NCBI GenBank assembly: GCA_020848095.1
Contig: JADLAT010000021.1
Coordinates: forward strand, 1 to 64,000
Length of the DNA: 64,000 nucleotides
From: Alphaproteobacteria bacterium
Lineage (GTDB): Bacteria; Pseudomonadota; Alphaproteobacteria; Micavibrionales; Micavibrionaceae
Direction: 5' to 3'
Shown here piece by piece: positions 24,392-33,411 of this stretch. A program made the position numbers and the translations under genes. The notes beneath the pieces are model-generated. The model had not been told where the DNA came from. It saw only the letters and a program-made list of their open reading frames with translations, and made no database searches. Numbering within the stretch: position 1 is the first letter of the stretch; each line of letters opens with the position of its first letter.

Positions 24392-24799
24392 ATGGCACGC
24401 GTAACCGTAGAAGATTGTGTAGACAAAATTCCAAACCGTTTTGAGCTTGTGATGCTCGCCGCGCAAAGAGCACGCCGTATCGGCTCGGGCGCTGCGCTGA
24501 CGTTACCGCGCGATAACGATAAAAACCCCGTTGTGGCTCTGCGCGAAATTGCAGGACAAAGCGTCGAGATTGACAATTTGAAAGAAGAGCTGGTGCGCTC
24601 TCATCAGCGCATGGTGGCCTTCGAAGAAGAAGAAGAAACCATCGACCTCATGGACGGGGAAGAAGAATGGAGCGCCATCGCCCGCAAGCAAGCGGAAAGC
24701 GAAGGTATCTATAGCGATGAAGAAGCCGGTGATGACGAGGAAGATGATTCCGATCCTTCTTTGGCCGATCTGGCCGGCGGCGACCCGGAAGACGCTTAA
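24392..24799 (+). CDS. rpoZ: DNA-directed RNA polymerase omega subunit
   Basis: 135 residues. It promotes RNA polymerase assembly and, with the beta-prime subunit, forms a ppGpp site in proteobacteria. The conserved start is [29 protein letters not shown], then PVVALREIA. The C-terminal 60 residues are an acidic, probably disordered tail ([16 protein letters not shown]) longer than in enterobacteria but usual in alphaproteobacteria. GGAAGAG precedes the ATG. Its own promoter is visible upstream. Confidence 0.95.
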   Translation: MARVTVEDCVDKIPNRFELVMLAAQRARRIGSGAALTLPRDNDKNPVVALREIAGQSVEIDNLKEELVRSHQRMVAFEEEEETIDLMDGEEEWSAIARKQAESEGIYSDEEAGDDEEDDSDPSLADLAGGDPEDA

Positions 24800-24933
24800 A
24801 ACCTTATCTGACCCCGTGCATTTTAAAGAACGAGACTGCGCGGGCGTAAGGGCGCGGTTCCCAGAAATTTGTTGCGCCGCCTTCCTTTTTTATGTATATA
24901 CGTAAAATGTATTTAAAAATGAGGTCCTTCGCT

Positions 24934-25254
24934 ATGAAAAAATTTATTGCTGCTCTTCTTGTAATTTTCTCCCTCTCCGGACAGGCTTTGGCTGCGGATG
25001 AGTTTGGTCCCCGTTTTACAAATACAGCCCCCGGCGCCCTGGAAGATTCCGGCCTTGACCTGCTGGCTGAAGGCCAAGACCTGCTACAGGATATTGAACC
25101 CGCCGCCGGTAATCAAACGCCGGATTTGCCCCCTGAAACGCCGCAAAATACGCCAAATAGCTCTGAAAAACTCCCCGCTGAATGGCCTGCGGATATGAAT
25201 GTTACCCCGAAATTTACTTCTGAACCGCTCCCCGTCACTGACGCGCAGCCCTAG
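24934..25254 (+). CDS. Small secreted protein of unknown function
   Basis: About 106 residues: signal peptide MKKFIAALLVIFSLSGQALA followed by a mature part rich in Pro, Glu and Asp (LPPETPQNTPN) with no Cys and no recognisable fold. ATG 24934 is chosen because GAGGTC precedes it and the signal peptide begins cleanly there; upstream ATGs would lengthen the N-terminus unhelpfully. Expected in the periplasm. Family not recognised. Confidence 0.65.
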   Translation: MKKFIAALLVIFSLSGQALAADEFGPRFTNTAPGALEDSGLDLLAEGQDLLQDIEPAAGNQTPDLPPETPQNTPNSSEKLPAEWPADMNVTPKFTSEPLPVTDAQP

Positions 25255-25362
25255 AGCCACAAAACACACAGATTTTATAAATTATGCCGCCCCCCTTCCC
25301 AATATGGCGCTTATGCGGCATGATCGGGCCTGTTTTTATCCCAAAAGGCGGCTATAAACCCT

Positions 25363-26646
25363 ATGCATCATGATCGCGTTCCCGCTTCTTTATTTTATGA
25401 AAGAGCTCTGGGCCTGTTTCTGGTTATTTCCCTGTGCCTGATTCCGGCCATTGCCGCTCTGGCTCCTCGGTTTCTGGCCTTTATGCCCGGCATTATCACA
25501 ATTTCAGGCTTATTTCTTTACCGCGCCGCATTTAAAAGCTGGCCTTTATTCTCCAAGCCCATTTTTTTCTGGTTCCTCTCTTTTACCGTTCTCTGCGGGT
25601 TATCCGCCCTTTGGGGACTGGATAGTGCAATGATCGCCAAACGCACGCTTGGCATAGGGGTTTTGCTTCTGAGCGGGGTCGGACTTTTGGCGCTCGGCGC
25701 CTATATCCCGCAGGAAAAGCTCTTCAGATTTTTTCCTTTATCTTTTACAGGCGCGGCGACTCTATGCCTGCTGGACTTATACAGCAATGGCGGGATTTAC
25801 GCCCTGTTTCACGATTTGCAAGGCGAAGAGTTCAACCCTTCGCAGCTCAACAGAGGGATTATCGCCCTCACACTCATGAGCTTTCCCGTCTTTTTTATGC
25901 TTTGGCCGCGCGGGCCTGTAGCAAAGCCGCCTTTTATCCTGATGGGTCTCGTGGCATTGCTCATGGCCGGAATTCTTTATAAAACGGATAGCCAGTCGGC
26001 GCAGCTGGGCTTTGCTACAGGTTTGCTGTTCTTTTTATTTTTTCCCTTTAAGCGGCGTATATTCTGGCTTGGACTGGCGGTTGCCCTTGCCTTACTGGTT
26101 TTACTGGCACCCTTGTTGTCACAATGGATGTTCTCCTCACTGGCGGCGCATGCAGGAGAAAACGCGTGGCTGGCACGTGGCTACGCACCGGACCGGATGG
26201 AGATCTGGGATTTTATTTCACGAAAAGCTCTGGAAAGCCCGGTCTATGGTTTCGGGCTGGAGGCCACGCGCCAGATCGAACATTTCGATACAAAAAATCT
26301 CTATACGCCCCTTGATCATGTCCTACACCCTCATAATGCGGTTTTGCAGATCTGGATCGAGTTTGGCGCCATAGGCGCACTTATGGCGAGCGCGTTTATA
26401 GTGTTTCTCTTACGCCGTTTATACAGACTAAATCCTGAAAGCCGAAAACTGGCTTTGTGCGTTTTTATGGCAACGATTGCCGCCGCCGTTGTCAGCTATG
26501 GCCTGTGGCAAGGGTGGTGGCTGGGTCTGTTTATGGTTTTGACCCTGTTTTGTCGTGTTTTTGCCATAGAAATCAATAAGGGTCTTGCGCAGAAGTTAAT
26601 TTCTGGCAAGATAGTGCAGTCACAAAAGGACCTTAAGGATTTTTGA
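25363..26646 (+). CDS. O-antigen ligase / polymerase-like membrane protein (WaaL/Wzy family)
   Basis: 427 residues with about eleven hydrophobic segments. The large periplasmic loop and the motif near 26310, VLHPHNAVLQIWIEFG, are typical of Wzy_C/O-antigen ligases, where the HxHN patch lies next to the active site. It would link an undecaprenyl-linked glycan to the lipid A core or polymerise it. Ligase and polymerase cannot be told apart by sequence alone. The next gene starts at its stop codon (TGATG). Confidence 0.85.
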   Translation: MHHDRVPASLFYERALGLFLVISLCLIPAIAALAPRFLAFMPGIITISGLFLYRAAFKSWPLFSKPIFFWFLSFTVLCGLSALWGLDSAMIAKRTLGIGVLLLSGVGLLALGAYIPQEKLFRFFPLSFTGAATLCLLDLYSNGGIYALFHDLQGEEFNPSQLNRGIIALTLMSFPVFFMLWPRGPVAKPPFILMGLVALLMAGILYKTDSQSAQLGFATGLLFFLFFPFKRRIFWLGLAVALALLVLLAPLLSQWMFSSLAAHAGENAWLARGYAPDRMEIWDFISRKALESPVYGFGLEATRQIEHFDTKNLYTPLDHVLHPHNAVLQIWIEFGAIGALMASAFIVFLLRRLYRLNPESRKLALCVFMATIAAAVVSYGLWQGWWLGLFMVLTLFCRVFAIEINKGLAQKLISGKIVQSQKDLKDF

Positions 26647-27266
26647 TGTATCACGATGATAACTGGAATGCTGTTCAGGGCGATGAGCTAACCGGATTTC
26701 TCGAACAAATCAACCCGGTGGACGACAAATATCGCGTTTCTCCGGAAAGTACGCAGGTGCACTGGCGCATGCTGCCCTTTTATGATTCTGTGGCGCTGGT
26801 TCGCGTGCGGGACCCCAATTGGGCTAACCGGAAACTCTGCATTTATTATTTAACGGATCAAGGTAATCTTTTTCGTTTAAACGGCACGTCTCCGCCTATT
26901 CATGAGGTGAATGCCAAAGCGCCTATAAAAATAAGTGAGGCCAATATTTTAGACTATCTGCGCTTCTTCTGCTTCTTCGTGCGCGGCGAAGAAGGGCCGT
27001 TTTACGTGGCCGAAAGCATGGAAGACCCCAATATGCCTACGGAGATGGATGATACAACCCGCTCGGTTATCGAGGGGACAATCCGCCCGGCCTCCTTTGA
27101 AGGTATGAACGATCAAGGGCATTATCTTTGTGATGCGGTCGTATTTTATTCCAACGCTCTTTTTATCGCCAATTTTGCGGTACAGCCCACGGGTATGATC
27201 GAAATGCTTGATGATGAGCCGATTGCCGCCGATTTATCGGTACGGGTCGAAACGCCGGTTTCTTAA
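26646..27266 (+). CDS. Conserved-looking hypothetical protein linked to the O-antigen ligase gene
   Basis: About 206 residues, soluble, no signal peptide or membrane helix. Contains LCIYYLTDQGNLFRLNG and a mixed alpha/beta look. The ATG overlaps the stop of the ligase gene (TGATG), so translation is coupled and a shared role in envelope glycans or its surveillance is likely, but I recognise no family. Confidence 0.7.
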   Translation: MYHDDNWNAVQGDELTGFLEQINPVDDKYRVSPESTQVHWRMLPFYDSVALVRVRDPNWANRKLCIYYLTDQGNLFRLNGTSPPIHEVNAKAPIKISEANILDYLRFFCFFVRGEEGPFYVAESMEDPNMPTEMDDTTRSVIEGTIRPASFEGMNDQGHYLCDAVVFYSNALFIANFAVQPTGMIEMLDDEPIAADLSVRVETPVS

Positions 27267-27487
27267 TAAAACTCTTCTTCTCTTCGGAAACGCCTTGTGC
27301 CTACCTGCAACTTTTTGCGGCGTGGAAAGATATTTTGTGTTTACGCTTTTGTAAAAGCCGGTTCCTTTGCCGCCCTCTTTTTGCTATCCTTTAATTGTTC
27401 AACAGGCGTTCGCCCTTAAAAACATTCTCGCGTTTTTTCCAAGTTACTCGCTGCTCCCACCGTTTTAAAAACATGGTTACAATGCTG

Positions 27488-28147
27488 ATGATCAAAAAAC
27501 AGATTCTTTTTATCGCTTTTCTGGGAGCGTTTGGCTTTGGCCTTTCCGCCCCGCAGGCCTTTGCGCAGACGAGCCGCCTTTATTTCGCTGGCTATCTTGG
27601 TCTTAACAAGCTCAACGATGTCGGCTTTACCGAGAGCACCACCGCCAGTAATGGGGATTTAAAATTTGATAACGGATCGTCCTTTGCCGGGGCGCTTGGT
27701 ATTCGTTTGACCCGCGGCCTGCGGCTGGAGGGGGAGTATTCCTATAGCAAGTCAGACCTTTCCAGTATCGATATCGGCGGTCTGGGGAATTTTGATATTG
27801 GCGGCGAATTTTCGAGAAAAATTGCTTTTGCCAATCTTTATTATGATTTTGACGTGCCATGGAAAGTTCAGCCCTTCGTTGGCGCCGGTATCGGTTATGG
27901 CTGGCATTCCGGCGAAGTAAACGATACCTCCGGCATGCTCAGTAATGCTTCGGGCGATGATGCGGGACTTATGTGGAATTTCGGCGGGGGCATTAAATAT
28001 CGCCCACGCGAAGACATGGCCTTTACCGCCGGGTATCGCTTTGTAGATTCTGTCGGGCTGGATTTTGGAAACTACAAAACCGATTATAATGCGCATGAGT
28101 TTCGCATTGGCCTTGAATGGGACTTGCCCGTGGGCGGCGGTTATTAA
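27488..28147 (+). CDS. Outer-membrane beta-barrel protein (OmpA/Opa-like 8-stranded barrel)
   Basis: About 219 residues. Signal peptide MIKKQILFIAFLGAFGFGLSAPQAFA, then alternating amphipathic strands (YFAGYLGLN, LGIRLTRGLRLEGEYSYS, AFANLYYDF, VQPFVGAGIGYGW, AFTAGYRFVD, EFRIGLEWDLP). This is the membrane-domain pattern of the small-barrel porin family, without the OmpA C-terminal peptidoglycan-binding domain. In-frame ATGs at 27473 and 27482 give a longer N-terminus; 27488 puts the signal first. No good ribosome-binding site is visible. Role: surface structure or adhesion, unknown. Confidence 0.8.
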   Translation: MIKKQILFIAFLGAFGFGLSAPQAFAQTSRLYFAGYLGLNKLNDVGFTESTTASNGDLKFDNGSSFAGALGIRLTRGLRLEGEYSYSKSDLSSIDIGGLGNFDIGGEFSRKIAFANLYYDFDVPWKVQPFVGAGIGYGWHSGEVNDTSGMLSNASGDDAGLMWNFGGGIKYRPREDMAFTAGYRFVDSVGLDFGNYKTDYNAHEFRIGLEWDLPVGGGY

Positions 28148-28179
28148 ATTCGGCTAGCCTCTGACAGGCTCAAAGCGTT

Positions 28180-29604
28180 TTAAGCCTTTACGCGCGTATG
28201 CGTACGCACATATTCCTGCACCGTTTTTAAGCTGTTTTTCATGGGCGTAAAGCGCTCAGGCCGACTTAAGAGATCGGACAACCGCTCAGGTAATTCAGGC
28301 CGTCTGCCGATGGCCTTTTCCACCGCATCGGGAAATTTTGCGGCATGGGCACAGGCCAAAGATACAATGGGAATTGATGGGTCATCCTTAAGCGCGAGCG
28401 CGCCCGAAAGCGCAACGGCGGTATGCGGGTCGATCACTTCTGCCGTTTCCTCATGGCACTGGCGAATAATGCGCAACGTATCTTCATCCGTACAGCGATG
28501 CGCGGTAAATTCGCGGCGGGCCTGGGCCATCAATTCATCATTCAGGCGGAATTGGCCATTCTTTTTGAACTCATTCATAATCTCCGTCAGTTTGAGCGTA
28601 TCGCGCCCCAGGAGCTCAAAAAGATAACGCTCGAAATTGCTGGAAATCTGAATATCCATCGAGGGGCTGAGCGAGGCTTCCACATGGGTGATTTTCATCT
28701 CTCCGGTTTCAAAAAAACGCGTGAGGATATCGTTACGATTGGTGGAGACCACCAGCCGTTTAATCGGCAAACCCATCTTACGCGCAACGTGCGCGGCATA
28801 GACATTGCCAAAATTTCCCGTTGGAACGCTGTAGGATATTTCCCGCTCCGGCGCGCCCAGCGCTATGGCGCTCGTGAAGTAATAAACGACCTGCGCCATA
28901 ATCCGCGCCCAGTTGATCGAATTGATGGCCGAGAGATTCATATCTGCGCGGAATTTTGCATCATTAAACATCGCCTTGACGAGACTCTGGCAATCGTCAA
29001 ACGTGCCCTCAATGGCAATATTGTGCACATTATCGGCCATCACAGTTGTCATCTGGCGGCGCTGCACTTCCGAAACGCGGTTCAGCGGATGCAGGATAAA
29101 AATATCGACATTGTTGCAGGATTTGCACCCTTCGATTGCCGCCGAACCGGTATCACCCGATGTGGCGCCCACGATGGTTACGCGCTGTTTGTTCTTGGTT
29201 AAAACGTGATCGAACAAACGCCCCAAAAGTTGGAGCGCGACATCTTTAAAGGCAAGCGTCGGGCCCCGGTGCAACTCCATATTCCAGATCTGCGGCGATA
29301 GCTGCGCCAAAGGGGCGACGCTGGCGTGATCAAAAACATGGCCGGCATAGACCTCTTTTAAAATTTTGTTGAACGCGCCGTGATCAATGGACGTTCCAAT
29401 AAAGGGCAGCATAACCTGCGCCGCGATTTCCGCGTAAGAGGCCCCCGCCATACGGTTCAGTGTTTTTGTATCAAAAACCGGCCAGCTTTCAGGCACAAAA
29501 AGTCCGCCATCGGGCGCAAGCCCGGCCAGCAAGACTTCTTCAAAATTCTTCGGCCCGGACTCTTTGGATGTTCCATGGCCGCGAGTGGAAATATAACGCG
29601 TCAT
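28180..29604 (-). CDS. thrC: Threonine synthase
   Basis: About 474 residues. A PLP enzyme that converts O-phosphohomoserine to threonine. RGPTLAFKDVALQLLG holds the PLP lysine; IVGATSGDTGSAAI binds the phosphate. The start (MTRYISTRGHG...) is ATG 29604, also the normal family N-terminus. A promoter lies directly upstream, giving a transcript that begins almost at the ATG. Stand-alone. Confidence 0.95.
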   Translation of the reverse strand: MTRYISTRGHGTSKESGPKNFEEVLLAGLAPDGGLFVPESWPVFDTKTLNRMAGASYAEIAAQVMLPFIGTSIDHGAFNKILKEVYAGHVFDHASVAPLAQLSPQIWNMELHRGPTLAFKDVALQLLGRLFDHVLTKNKQRVTIVGATSGDTGSAAIEGCKSCNNVDIFILHPLNRVSEVQRRQMTTVMADNVHNIAIEGTFDDCQSLVKAMFNDAKFRADMNLSAINSINWARIMAQVVYYFTSAIALGAPEREISYSVPTGNFGNVYAAHVARKMGLPIKRLVVSTNRNDILTRFFETGEMKITHVEASLSPSMDIQISSNFERYLFELLGRDTLKLTEIMNEFKKNGQFRLNDELMAQARREFTAHRCTDEDTLRIIRQCHEETAEVIDPHTAVALSGALALKDDPSIPIVSLACAHAAKFPDAVEKAIGRRPELPERLSDLLSRPERFTPMKNSLKTVQEYVRTHTRVKA

Positions 29605-29641
29605 AACGCCAAGTTTTATGGCGTTTTTCAAAGGGTGTCAA
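29605..29641 (-). promoter_or_regulatory. thrC promoter with inverted repeat over the -10
   Basis: Minus strand: -35 TTGACA (29636-29641), 17-base spacer, -10 TAAAAC (29613-29618). The ATG of thrC begins at 29604, only eight bases downstream, so the message would be leaderless or nearly so. A perfect 7-base inverted repeat, AACGCCA (29605-29611) and TGGCGTT (29619-29625), straddles the -10 and may be an operator. Confidence 0.55.
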
Positions 29642-29760
29642 CTGTGCTGCCATGCAGCCTCTTCGGCCCGTAATTTGTGCATTGCACTTCTACTTTTTGT
29701 GCGCTCTCTAAAAATGATGTAGATTGTCACTACTCGTAATTGTACAGGAGGAGCAGAACA

Positions 29761-29973
29761 ATGAATGCGTGCACCATGGCCAATGGATCGGTCTTTTTTG
29801 CACCCGACGAAATCGAGCGTAAAGCCCATTCCACCTCCTATGTGGATATTGTCTCCGCGGTGAAGACAACGCCGGAAAAAAGCGCCCGCCGCTTTTCCCT
29901 GTTCGGGCGACGGAAAAAAACTGTGCCGACCGCACCCATCACACAAGACGGGGCAGAACGCCGTGCGCTCTGA
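29761..29973 (+). CDS. Small hypothetical protein (70 aa)
   Basis: Begins MNACTMANGSVFFAPDEIER and ends TQDGAERRAL. A strong ribosome-binding site (AGGAGGAG, about seven bases before ATG 29761) argues for translation. The C-terminal half is basic and contains RRFSLFGRRKK. No signal peptide or membrane segment. Family not recognised; it sits divergent from thrC and just before ppa. Confidence 0.65.
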   Translation: MNACTMANGSVFFAPDEIERKAHSTSYVDIVSAVKTTPEKSARRFSLFGRRKKTVPTAPITQDGAERRAL

Positions 29974-30053
29974 TTTAAAGAGCAAATAAGATCTTGCACT
30001 TTTAGGACCTGACCGTTAAAACTCCGGCATCTTTATCAAGGAGAAACGGTGTA

Positions 30054-30596
30054 ATGGATATATCTAAAATATCAATTGGTGTGAATGTGCCCAACGAGGT
30101 GAATGTTATTATTGAGAACCCTATGGGCGGGATTCCGGTTAAATACGAAATCGACAAGGCCAGCGGCGCGATGTTTGTAGATCGCTTTTTGCATACGGCC
30201 ATGTTCTATCCCGGTAATTACGGGTTTATCCCTCACACGCTTTCCGGCGATGGTGATCCGGTGGATGTTCTGGTCGTGGGGCGCACCCCGGTCATGCCCG
30301 GTGCGGTTATGTCCGTTCGCCCGGTCGGCGTTTTGCTGATGGAGGATGAGGCCGGTATGGATGAAAAAATTATCGCCGTTCCGGGTGATAAGCTGCACCC
30401 CTATCATGCCGATGTTAAAAACTATGATGATCTGCGCGAGATTAACCGCCAGACGATCGAGCATTTTTTCGAGCATTATAAAGACCTCGAAAAAGGTAAA
30501 TGGGTTAAAACCCAGCGTTGGGGCAATGCAGCGGAAGCCTGTCAAATGATCCTTGACGGGATTGAGCGCGCAAAGGCGAAGGCCAACGCGGCCTAA
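30054..30596 (+). CDS. ppa: Inorganic pyrophosphatase (family I)
   Basis: 180 residues, the standard length. Hydrolyses pyrophosphate to drive biosynthetic reactions. KYEIDKASGAMFVDR, YPGNYGFIPHTL and the metal-binding GDGDPVDVLV are diagnostic. ATG 30054 is preceded by AAGGAGAAACG, a good ribosome-binding site. Confidence 0.96.
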   Translation: MDISKISIGVNVPNEVNVIIENPMGGIPVKYEIDKASGAMFVDRFLHTAMFYPGNYGFIPHTLSGDGDPVDVLVVGRTPVMPGAVMSVRPVGVLLMEDEAGMDEKIIAVPGDKLHPYHADVKNYDDLREINRQTIEHFFEHYKDLEKGKWVKTQRWGNAAEACQMILDGIERAKAKANAA

Positions 30597-30608
30597 GGCA
30601 AGGGCTTT

Positions 30609-31691
30609 CTATCCCTTTTTGTAGATACGGCGATAGCGGCGGCCAAGGCTGGTTAAAATCTCATAACCAATTGTGCCCGCCGCAGCGCCAAGCGCATCTG
30701 CGCTTTGATTTGCCCCCACAGCTTCGAGATAATCCCCCGCCTCCGGAAGCTCTCCCCCGGGAAGGGCTGAAAAATCCACGCTGATCAGGTCCATAGAAAC
30801 ACGCCCGCGTATGGGGCAAGGATAACCTTTCCAGAACAAAGTTCCCCGGTTTGAAAGACTGCGCGGCAAGCCATCGGCATAGCCAGCCGAAACCGTGCCG
30901 ATGATTGATTCTTTATCGAAACGATACGTACCGTTGTATCCACATATTTCCCCCTTTTGCACGGTTTTGACCTGCAATATCTTTAAATCAAGGCATATAA
31001 CCGGGCGCATGGGATTTTCCTGCTCCGGCAGCGGATTGAGGCCATAAAGCGCCATGCCGGGGCGCACCATATCAAAATGGTACGCATTGCTGCGAAAAAT
31101 CCCGGACGAATTTGCCAGGGACATCGGGATGCCTGCAAAATATGCAGAGGCCCGCGTACGGAATTTCTCCCATTGGTGCGTATTCATTTCATGACCCGCT
31201 TCATCGCTACAGGCAAAATGGCTCATAATATAACGCAAATCCAGGGCAGCGGCGGCGGAAGCCATTGCGGAAAGATCCTTTTCCGGCGCGCCTATCCGGT
31301 TCATACCCGTTTCAATCTGGATAATGGCGGGAAGTCTTTTGCCTCTCTTTTGGGCCTGCGCCGCATAGTTTTGCACCGCGCCAACATGGTTCAAAACGGG
31401 GATCAGATCAGCTTGTTCATAAAGCGCGGCTTCGCCTTCCTCAAAACCCTCCAATACGAAGATAGCGGCTTGCGGGCCAATGACCCGGCGGAGCGCGGCG
31501 GCCTCGCACAGAAGGGCAACAAAAAAGCTGGACGCGCCAGCATTTTGAAGCGCAACAGCCACCGGCTCAATCCCCAGACCATAGGCATCGGCCTTAACGA
31601 CCGCCGCCACCGTGCAGGAAGGCGCGGTTTGCTGTTTTAAAATTCTATAATTTTCTTCAATGGCGGCCAGATCAATCGTTAAAACGCTCAA
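30609..31691 (-). CDS. alr: Alanine racemase
   Basis: About 360 residues. Makes D-alanine for peptidoglycan. VAAVVKADAYGLG carries the PLP lysine; GTVSAGYADGLPR carries the catalytic Tyr; RVSMDLISVDFS lies in the C-terminal barrel. The start is TTG 31691: GGGAGG lies five bases before it, and the encoded SVLTIDLAAIEENYR is the usual N-terminus. An in-frame TTG at 31718 has no ribosome-binding site. Follows dnaB closely (a known pairing in many proteobacteria). Confidence 0.95.
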   Translation of the reverse strand: MSVLTIDLAAIEENYRILKQQTAPSCTVAAVVKADAYGLGIEPVAVALQNAGASSFFVALLCEAAALRRVIGPQAAIFVLEGFEEGEAALYEQADLIPVLNHVGAVQNYAAQAQKRGKRLPAIIQIETGMNRIGAPEKDLSAMASAAAALDLRYIMSHFACSDEAGHEMNTHQWEKFRTRASAYFAGIPMSLANSSGIFRSNAYHFDMVRPGMALYGLNPLPEQENPMRPVICLDLKILQVKTVQKGEICGYNGTYRFDKESIIGTVSAGYADGLPRSLSNRGTLFWKGYPCPIRGRVSMDLISVDFSALPGGELPEAGDYLEAVGANQSADALGAAAGTIGYEILTSLGRRYRRIYKKG

Positions 31692-31733
31692 GAATGCCTC
31701 CCGGATAAATACGGCCAAAAAAGAGCGGGCCGG

Positions 31734-33206
31734 TCAGTAACGATGCGGATCGAGATCCGAAAAGCGCGTTATATTGGGGTCGAAGTACATTTTCACGGTG
31801 CCAATGGGTCCATGCCTTTGCTTGGCGATGATGCATTCGCCAATATTATGTGCACGCTCCATGGATTCTTGCCATTTCATATGTTTTTCGGTTCCGGGTT
31901 CAGGTTCCGAGCGGGAGAGGTAATATTCCTCCCGGTAAACGAACATCACCACATCGGCGTCCTGTTCGATCGAGCCGGATTCCCGCAGATCGGAAAGCAT
32001 GGGCCGTTTATCTTCACGTTGTTCGACCGCCCGCGAAAGCTGAGACAGCGCCAGAACCGGAATTTCCAGCTCCTTGGCGATGGCCTTAAGGCCGCGCGTA
32101 ATCTCCGAAACCTCCAAAACCCGGTTTTCCGAGGATTGCCTTCCGCCGTTGCCGCGCAAAAGCTGAAGATAATCTACGATCAAAAAATCAAGGCCGTGCT
32201 GGCGTTTTAAGCGCCGCGCCCGTGTCCGTACTGCGCCGATGCTCAAGGCCGGAGAATCATCTATATAGAGTGGGACCTGACTCATTTTTTGTGAGGCCTC
32301 GACAAAGGCGCGGAAATCCTCTTGTTTTATATCACCCCTACGGATGGAATCACCGGAAATGCCCGATTGTTCGGATAAAATCCGGCTGGCGAGCTGATCT
32401 GCCGACATCTCAAGACTGAAAAAAGCCACGCGTCCGCCCTCACGGCCACCGCTGCCTGCGAAAGCCTTGCCGGCATTAAAGGCCAGATTAACGGCCAGCG
32501 CCGTTTTACCCATAGAGGGGCGGCCCGCCAGTATAAGCAGGTCCGATTTTTGAAACCCGCCCAGTTTTTTATCCATATCCACAAGACCCGAGGTCACACC
32601 CGTGACGTGCCCTTCGGTTTTATAGGCTTTTTCCGCCAGTTCGATCGCTGTGAGGACGGAATCCCGCAAGGTCACAAAGCCGCCTTTAACCTCGCCGCTT
32701 TCCGCCAGTCCAAACAGGCGGGATTCTGCGTCCTCTATCGTGTTTTGCGCATTAGAATCCAAAGAGTGATTAAAGGACTGATTTACAATTTCCTCACCCA
32801 GTGCAATAAGCTCCCGGCGCATGTGCAGTTCATAAACCGTGCGGGCATAATCCTCGACATTGATGACGCTGACCACGCTGGCGGCCAGATCGGCCAGATA
32901 CGCCGCGCCGCCAACATCTTTTAAATCCTCATCTTTTTCAAAATAAAGCTTAAGCGTAACGGGCGAAGCACTTTGCCCGCGGTCAATCAAGGTCAGCATA
33001 GATTCATAAATACGCTGATGGGCCGGCATAAAAAAATGCTTGGCGCGCAGATAATCACTGATTTTTTCAATCGTGCGGTTATCGATCAGCAAGGCACCCA
33101 GAAGCCCTTGCTCCGCATCCAGATTATGCGGCAAAATCCGGTAAGCGGGCGCATTTTCCTGCTCCGGCGTGTTTTGATTAATCTTCAAGGCAAAGTCGTG
33201 AACCAT
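31734..33206 (-). CDS. dnaB: Replicative DNA helicase
   Basis: 490 residues. N-terminal primase-interaction domain (PHNLDAEQGLLGALLID) and C-terminal RecA-like motor with Walker A GRPSMGKTALAVN, Walker B LIVDYLQLL and DLRESGSIEQDADVV. Unwinds the replication fork. ATG 33206 has AGGAT upstream. Transcribed toward alr, probably as one unit. Confidence 0.97.
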   Translation of the reverse strand: MVHDFALKINQNTPEQENAPAYRILPHNLDAEQGLLGALLIDNRTIEKISDYLRAKHFFMPAHQRIYESMLTLIDRGQSASPVTLKLYFEKDEDLKDVGGAAYLADLAASVVSVINVEDYARTVYELHMRRELIALGEEIVNQSFNHSLDSNAQNTIEDAESRLFGLAESGEVKGGFVTLRDSVLTAIELAEKAYKTEGHVTGVTSGLVDMDKKLGGFQKSDLLILAGRPSMGKTALAVNLAFNAGKAFAGSGGREGGRVAFFSLEMSADQLASRILSEQSGISGDSIRRGDIKQEDFRAFVEASQKMSQVPLYIDDSPALSIGAVRTRARRLKRQHGLDFLIVDYLQLLRGNGGRQSSENRVLEVSEITRGLKAIAKELEIPVLALSQLSRAVEQREDKRPMLSDLRESGSIEQDADVVMFVYREEYYLSRSEPEPGTEKHMKWQESMERAHNIGECIIAKQRHGPIGTVKMYFDPNITRFSDLDPHRY

Positions 33207-33411
33207 AAGGGCGATCCTAACACCACCGCCCGGCGGGATGCCAGAGAAACTAAAACCGGGATTGTGAATAGCGGGGATGATTTGCGGTAAGATATCGCCC
33301 TGTTTTTATAAAATTCCGTAAGACCCTAAAATATTTGTAAAAAAACCAAAAAGACGGTACACTTAAGGGCTGGGGTCTGTTCCGGGCGCATTCTGCCCAA
33401 AGGGGAAATTT

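Noticed and set aside
28155..28170. Small hairpin AGCCT-CTGAC-AGGCT as thrC terminator
   Set aside because: Five-base stem without a T-run on the needed strand.
28423..29202. 259-residue plus-strand open frame
   Set aside because: Antisense shadow of thrC.
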